In this document: one piece after another, positions 5,527 through 9,265 of the stretch
How the letters are laid out: the number at the start of each line of letters is the position of its first letter
Position numbering within the stretch: position 1 is the first letter of the stretch
Assembly (NCBI GenBank): GCA_002498985.1
Contig: DAJO01000068.1
Location: 965 to 10,229 of the forward strand
DNA from: Euryarchaeota archaeon UBA257
GTDB lineage: Archaea > Thermoplasmatota > Poseidoniia > Poseidoniales > Thalassarchaeaceae
DNA: 9,265 nucleotides
Reading direction: 5' to 3'
Notes under the pieces: generated by a model
What the model was told of the DNA's origin: nothing
The model's input: the letters and a program-made list of their open reading frames with translations, nothing else
Databases searched by the model: none
Position numbers and translations under genes: made by a program

Positions 5527-6222
5527 TTATTCTTCTTCATCAACTACACGAGGTTCGTGAACTTCTCTGAAAATTACTGTACCAACGCCTAGGTTTTCAC
5601 GGAGTGAACGAACAAGGCTGAACTTAGCATAAGCCCAATTTTGGTCATATGCCATTGCCTCAGGAGTTGTTACAGTTAGATCATCTCCATCGAAAGAAAT
5701 CTCAAAATCTTCACGACCAGTGTTCATCTTCAGTAATGTTTCGACACGTTCTGAACGATCTTCAACAACTTTGACAATATTATAGTTATATTTTAGTGTA
5801 GTTCCAGCTAATGGATGATTGTAGTCTATCCTTGCACGTCCTGCACTGATAAATTGTAATACTCCTGTACGGCCACCGATTTCTACTGGTGCACCAATTG
5901 CTAGTGTACTTGGATCTCTAACACTACGCATCAAAACATTTTGTCCAATAGTTTCAACTAAGCTAGAGTCTCTTTCTCCGTAAGCATCTACAGGTTCAAT
6001 CTCAAACTCGTAGTCTTTGTCTGCTTCAGCATCATTCAGATGGTTCTCGAAACCACTGATTAAACGGCCATCGCCAACGATAGTTATCATAGGCTGATAT
6101 GTACGACTTTCATCGAATATATCATGCTCCTTTGCAACGTCTTCGCGTGTAGTTTCGATAAGTCTTTCAGAACCTGCATCATACAGGTCATAGTCAATGT
6201 GAACAATTGAACCAGCATCCAT
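5527..6222 (-). CDS. FKBP-type peptidyl-prolyl cis-trans isomerase, long archaeal SlyD-like
   Basis: A cytosolic proline isomerase and chaperone, 231 aa, the length of the long archaeal FKBPs. Domains: FKBP strands at the N-terminus (SIVHIDYDLYDA, 5-16; GDGRLISGFENHL, 50-62; VDAYGERD, 78-85), an insert-in-flap chaperone domain about 86-130 (starting LVETIGQNV), return to the FKBP fold at YNHPLAGTTLKYNYNIVKV (134-152), and a C-terminal alpha/beta domain about 156-231 that is typical of the archaeal long type. Tyr11, Tyr81 and the NHPLAG segment are active-site and flap landmarks. The C-terminus is very acidic (VVDEEE). The ATG at 6222 has GGAGG 7 nt upstream. It probably has its own promoter after ccmF. 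In Archaea, which lack trigger factor, such proteins are thought to help nascent or stressed proteins fold; the specific clients are unknown. Confidence 0.95.
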   Translation of the reverse strand: MDAGSIVHIDYDLYDAGSERLIETTREDVAKEHDIFDESRTYQPMITIVGDGRLISGFENHLNDAEADKDYEFEIEPVDAYGERDSSLVETIGQNVLMRSVRDPSTLAIGAPVEIGGRTGVLQFISAGRARIDYNHPLAGTTLKYNYNIVKVVEDRSERVETLLKMNTGREDFEISFDGDDLTVTTPEAMAYDQNWAYAKFSLVRSLRENLGVGTVIFREVHEPRVVDEEE

Positions 6223-6229
6223 AATTGTG

Positions 6230-6244
6230 CCTCCGGGCAGCCCG
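6230..6244 (-). promoter_or_regulatory. FKBP Shine-Dalgarno with overlapping short hairpin
   Basis: GGAGG (6234-6230, minus strand) lies 7 nt before the FKBP ATG. Directly upstream CGGG-CTG-CCCG (6244-6234) can form a 4-bp GC stem whose last G is the first base of the Shine-Dalgarno. The ribosome-binding site is firm; the hairpin is small and could be chance. Confidence 0.5.
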
Positions 6245-6263
6245 CCGACCTGCTTCCCCTTTT

Positions 6264-6272
6264 TGATACAAA
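6264..6272 (-). promoter_or_regulatory. Possible TATA box of FKBP
   Basis: TTTGTATCA on the minus strand, about 45 nt before the FKBP ATG, preceded by ATAACCG as a loose BRE-like purine/A stretch. A start site about 25 nt downstream would give a short leader of about 20 nt carrying the GC hairpin and Shine-Dalgarno. Weak consensus match. Confidence 0.28.
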
Positions 6273-6273
6273 C

Positions 6274-6300
6274 GGTTATGTCTTTGAGAGAAAAATAACC
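6274..6300 (-). terminator. Possible ccmF terminator: hairpin with internal T-run
   Basis: GGTTAT (6300-6295, minus strand) and ATAACC (6279-6274) are perfect 6-bp complements with a 15-nt loop, starting on the base after the ccmF TAA. A TTTTT run at 6295-6291 follows the first arm. Archaeal termination relies mainly on T-runs, so this is a plausible 3' end for the reductase-ccmF transcript, but the run is short. Confidence 0.35.
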
Positions 6301-8682
6301 TTAATTTGTATTTTGACGACTGATTTTAGGGCTTGAGGCGAAGGCTAAACCTCCACCTAGAATGATTAAAATCCAACCAAACCATACAGCATGTGAACCT
6401 TGTAAATCATGCACAGTAACGCGAATTCGGTCTACTTCTGAAGTCTCCCTAAACATCATTGCGTTTAACAAATCATTAGATTGAAATATATCGAGAATAA
6501 TTATTGTATCGCCAAAAAGACCTACGTGCCTGTCAGGTTCTGATCTCGGAGTTACTTGGCCACTGGGAGAGTCAAAGCGCAGTATCCCTGGATGGAGTGT
6601 ATCGATTAATTCTCCATTCTTTCTCATTTCTATAACTACTCCAAGATAGCCGTCACCTACAGGATAATCATAATCTTCAGATTCAAGACTAATTAACTCA
6701 ACTTCAGTAAAAGTAAATTCATAACCATCATGTTGAACAGGTTGATCTTTGCTCAATGTGACTAAGTGTGAAGGATCAGACCTGTCAATCAACGTAGTAG
6801 TGAATACGTGCCCGACTAACAATAAAAGGATTCCAAAATGAGATAAGTGTGAACCTAATAATCGAAGTCTAGATGAGTTCTTTCTATTCAAAAAACCATC
6901 TTTTTTCAATTTAGGAGCTACATTTGCCAAAGTAATGTAGAGCTGTCTGGCATTTGGAGGAATTGCAAACATTAGCCATGAAAGTAAGAAGAGAGATACT
7001 GCACCTCTGCTAAAACTCGAGGCGAAAAGTAATGAGGGGTCACCAGGTAAGTCAAATTCATCTGCAAAAATACCTAATAAAATTGAGAATATGAAAACTA
7101 AAGAAAGTAATGAATTTCCTGTTTTCATATCTACAGATTTACCCCAAGTGTACATACTTAGACCAATCGCTAATAAACCAATAAAAGGAGCGCCATAAAA
7201 CTCGTGAGCCTCTAAATTAGTGCCATCAATTTCAACAGTCAATAAAAGCCAGGTTAGAAGAAGATAAGCTGCAGTACCATACCAAGTAATTGCTCTTGCA
7301 AATTTCATCCTTGCTGATTTATTTTTGAATGGTAACAGCAGAGATTCAAAATCATCATCATCATCTGAAAGTAGCCAAATCACCAAGAAAGGAGACATTC
7401 CTGCAATTGCTTGAGGTATGGTTGCTGATGATGACCAACTAGCATAAAACATCAAAATAACTCCTGAGAAAATCCATGGTAGAGAAGGTTCTTTAGAATC
7501 AGTAGTGATTAATAGAATCATTATCGAAGTTGCCAACACTCCTACTGCTGTAGATTCTATCCATATTGAAATTGCACAAATTACTATTATTAATAGAATG
7601 GAAAATTGTTTTTGTGTTTCAAAAAATGTTTTCTTATCCTCTAAATGTAAAGTATCGATCTGCTGTTTTACTAAGAAATAAACAGCAATGATTCCTAACA
7701 ATACAATTGCAAACATGTATGATGCCAACTCAAATCCAATTGCACTAGAGTCGATAATATACAATATACGAACATATGGATCTTGGCTATCTGTGCCCAA
7801 GCCATCTGCCGCAAATGCATGCACTGATGCCCAAACGCCATTGGCTCTTGTCACCAATGTTGCATGGATTGCTAGAGCCCCAGATATTAATCCTAAAGCA
7901 GGAGAAATTTTGATTGATTTTGAAGAGTCATGAGTTGATCTAGCATGAATAATCAGTAGTAATGCAAACCAGGGTAATATTGAACCTGTTTCAACTGGAT
8001 CCCAAGCCCAATAACCTCCCCAATCAAGAACCGTGTAAGCCCAAAGTCCACCGAGACCTATTCCGATAGTTCCAGCGAGGAATCCTGCACGCGCCCAATG
8101 TAATTGAGATTCATGAATATCTTTAGCTGATTTACCACTAATTACTCCACCCATAGCGACTGCTGCTGTTGCTATGCATAATGCATAGTAAAAGAACACG
8201 ACAGGAGGGTGAATAACCATCAAATCAGTCTGTAATAAGGGGTTGAGCTCACTTGGAATTACTCCTGCAGAGTCAGCAAAGGGATCTAAGAACCAAGAGA
8301 TTACTAGAATCCCAAGAGTAAATCCATGCATTATTCGGACATCATAATCTAGCGTATCTTTTTCAGTCATAAGCCAAGTTACTATTGAAAGTAAAGCCGC
8401 GAACAATAACAATGGTCCTGCACGCCCCCCCCATACTGCTGAAATTCGATATAATAATGGAAGGTCTGCACCACCATATTCTGTTACCAACTTCAAAGAA
8501 GAAAAATCAGAGATAAAAGCGAAAACAAGGAAAATAAAGGGAGAGATTTGAGCAAAAAATGCTATACTTCTAAACAATTTATTTCCAGCATTTTGAAATC
8601 TAAAAATCTGATTAATAGATGAGATAATTGCAATAATGAGCAAAAATTGCCCAATTATTGGGATTATGTAATCACCATCCAT
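6301..8682 (-). CDS. ccmF: CcmF-type cytochrome c haem lyase, enlarged
   Basis: A multi-pass membrane protein that joins haem to apocytochrome c in system I maturation; 793 aa against roughly 650 for typical bacterial CcmF. Seen: N-terminal PIIGQFLL, WGGRAGPLL (84-92), NPLLQ with the HPP histidine His158, the tryptophan-rich WWD segment (LWAYTVLDWGGYWAWDPVET, 213-232), His246 (LLIIHARS), His288 (SVHAFA) and His615 (SHLSHFG). These match the four haem ligands of E. coli CcmF (P-His1, TM-His1, P-His2, TM-His2). The C-terminus keeps the external beta domain (GYEFTFTEVEL) and a last helix. Odd: the span from His288 to His615 is far longer than in E. coli, with an Asp5 run (440-444), and the usual RE-LLLLNN motif is degenerate. 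Start: the ATG at 8682 restores the family N-terminus; a TTG at 8706 has no support. It overlaps the upstream reductase gene by 11 nt. Confidence 0.93.
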   Translation of the reverse strand: MDGDYIIPIIGQFLLIIAIISSINQIFRFQNAGNKLFRSIAFFAQISPFIFLVFAFISDFSSLKLVTEYGGADLPLLYRISAVWGGRAGPLLLFAALLSIVTWLMTEKDTLDYDVRIMHGFTLGILVISWFLDPFADSAGVIPSELNPLLQTDLMVIHPPVVFFYYALCIATAAVAMGGVISGKSAKDIHESQLHWARAGFLAGTIGIGLGGLWAYTVLDWGGYWAWDPVETGSILPWFALLLIIHARSTHDSSKSIKISPALGLISGALAIHATLVTRANGVWASVHAFAADGLGTDSQDPYVRILYIIDSSAIGFELASYMFAIVLLGIIAVYFLVKQQIDTLHLEDKKTFFETQKQFSILLIIVICAISIWIESTAVGVLATSIMILLITTDSKEPSLPWIFSGVILMFYASWSSSATIPQAIAGMSPFLVIWLLSDDDDDFESLLLPFKNKSARMKFARAITWYGTAAYLLLTWLLLTVEIDGTNLEAHEFYGAPFIGLLAIGLSMYTWGKSVDMKTGNSLLSLVFIFSILLGIFADEFDLPGDPSLLFASSFSRGAVSLFLLSWLMFAIPPNARQLYITLANVAPKLKKDGFLNRKNSSRLRLLGSHLSHFGILLLLVGHVFTTTLIDRSDPSHLVTLSKDQPVQHDGYEFTFTEVELISLESEDYDYPVGDGYLGVVIEMRKNGELIDTLHPGILRFDSPSGQVTPRSEPDRHVGLFGDTIIILDIFQSNDLLNAMMFRETSEVDRIRVTVHDLQGSHAVWFGWILIILGGGLAFASSPKISRQNTN
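7351..7365 (-). repeat. (GAT)5 trinucleotide run within ccmF
   Basis: Five perfect GAT codons in a row on the coding strand encode Asp440-444 of CcmF, in the loop between two central membrane segments (after IWLLS and before FESLLLPF). All five Asp use the same codon, so the run could have grown by slippage. Confidence 0.6.
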
Positions 8683-9265
8683 AGTATTTAGCACGAGAAT
8701 ATCCAAATGATAACATGGCTGGAATTATTTTCTTTACATAGAGGCTCGGACGTCTAACAAGAATTTTCATACAGACAGCCAATTTACCACTTATTCCCAT
8801 ATTACTCATCTCATCGGGGAAACATTGGGCCATCAATGACATATCGTCATCTGATAAATCAAATAATGCCGATTTACCTCGAAGAATCTTCGAGTATGGA
8901 GGGAACTCATTTTTCCATAGATTAGAATATTCAGCTAAAGATGACGATGAATAATCTCCAGAAGCGATTGCTTTTGCTGCAGTTTCTGCTGCAAAAACTG
9001 CTGACTTGAGTGCGAGATGGGAACCCCCCTCAAACAATGGAGAAGTGAAACCAGCAGCATCTCCCACTAGCATCAGTCCGTCAGTATGAGTATTTTCATG
9101 TGGACCCGAAATCGGAATCGTCCCTCCGAATGCAGGATTACCTTTGACTTTCCATGGAGGTGCAACTTGCTCTAAATCTTTGAAGTGAGTATCTTCGATA
9201 AATTCATCTAAACCTTTCTTGGTTCTAGATTTATCTTCAGATACTAAACCAACATTAGCTCTACC
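8672..9265 (-). CDS. Geranylgeranyl-reductase-family FAD-dependent oxidoreductase, N-terminus missing
   Basis: The frame is open to the window edge at 9265, so this is the C-terminal 197 residues of a larger flavoprotein (family members are about 400 aa). Seen: GRANVGLV at the start, then the second FAD-contact motif MLVGDAAGFTSP (65-76) followed by FEGGSHLALKSAVFAAETAAKAI, which matches the GDAAG...A..SG..AA helix of this family. The FAD/NAD GxGxxG N-terminus lies outside. Family members in Archaea saturate the isoprenoid chains of membrane ether lipids; related FixC-type proteins pass electrons to quinone. Here the usual GGGI after GDAAG is replaced by EGGS, so the substrate is less certain. 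The TGA stop overlaps the ccmF start (ATGGATGGTGA), implying one transcript. An internal ATG at 9073 is not the start, because family sequence continues upstream of it. Confidence 0.85.
   Translation of the reverse strand, partial: GRANVGLVSEDKSRTKKGLDEFIEDTHFKDLEQVAPPWKVKGNPAFGGTIPISGPHENTHTDGLMLVGDAAGFTSPLFEGGSHLALKSAVFAAETAAKAIASGDYSSSSLAEYSNLWKNEFPPYSKILRGKSALFDLSDDDMSLMAQCFPDEMSNMGISGKLAVCMKILVRRPSLYVKKIIPAMLSFGYSRAKYYGW

Noticed and set aside
7688..7933. Plus-strand open frame opposite the WWD-to-His288 region of ccmF
   Set aside because: Antisense to the most conserved part of CcmF; no independent support.
8683..8706. TTG at 8706 as the ccmF start
   Set aside because: It has no Shine-Dalgarno, would extend the overlap with the reductase, and adds residues not found before the family's PxIGQFLL N-terminus; the ATG at 8682 fits better.

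Overview
The window is a dense, A+T-rich stretch carrying ten protein-coding genes, all on the minus strand, so transcription runs from position 9265 towards 1. Two genes are cut by the window edges. No tRNA, rRNA, CRISPR array, insertion sequence or attachment site was seen, and no gene-free stretch exceeds about 160 bases. An archaeal host is indicated by an archaeal-type ribosomal protein uS2, a long (231 aa) SlyD-like FKBP of the archaeal type, and a geranylgeranyl-reductase-family flavoprotein. Bacterial-looking parts (a lipobox lipoprotein, CcmF, a DusB-like enzyme) and low G+C fit a marine planktonic euryarchaeon such as Marine Group II/Poseidoniales. That placement is inference from gene content, not something the sequence proves.

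Layout in order of transcription. (1) 9265-8672: C-terminal 197 residues of an FAD-dependent geranylgeranyl-reductase-family enzyme. It overlaps by 11 nt (2) 8682-6301: a large CcmF-type haem lyase that keeps all four haem-ligand histidines and the tryptophan-rich WWD segment, but has an enlarged central region. (3) 6222-5527: long archaeal FKBP peptidyl-prolyl isomerase. (4) 5368-4751: an unrecognised secreted lipoprotein. (5) 4677-4063: ribosomal protein uS2, coupled by a one-base TAATG overlap to (6) 4063-3689: a small conserved-looking CxxC protein of unknown function. (7) 3642-2662: tRNA-dihydrouridine synthase. (8) 2608-1853: a TauE/SafE (YfcA-like) membrane transporter. (9) 1799-729: an aldo-keto reductase closely resembling voltage-gated K+ channel beta subunits. 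(10) 716-1: a classical short-chain dehydrogenase, just cut at its C-terminus.

The genes fall into likely units: reductase-ccmF (envelope lipid or redox work and cytochrome c maturation); FKBP, lipoprotein and rps2, each with a possible promoter of its own; rps2-CxxC-dus (translation-linked); and transporter-AKR-SDR (small-molecule redox, substrate unknown).

The most unusual signal is not a gene. At four successive start sites (FKBP, lipoprotein, uS2, CxxC protein) a short perfect inverted repeat abuts or includes the Shine-Dalgarno sequence. The clearest is a 6-bp hairpin at the end of rps2 that buries the Shine-Dalgarno of the next gene. This suggests RNA-structure-controlled translation, but it is a sequence observation only. 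The genes themselves belong mostly to known families, and I did not find a clearly new multi-gene system.
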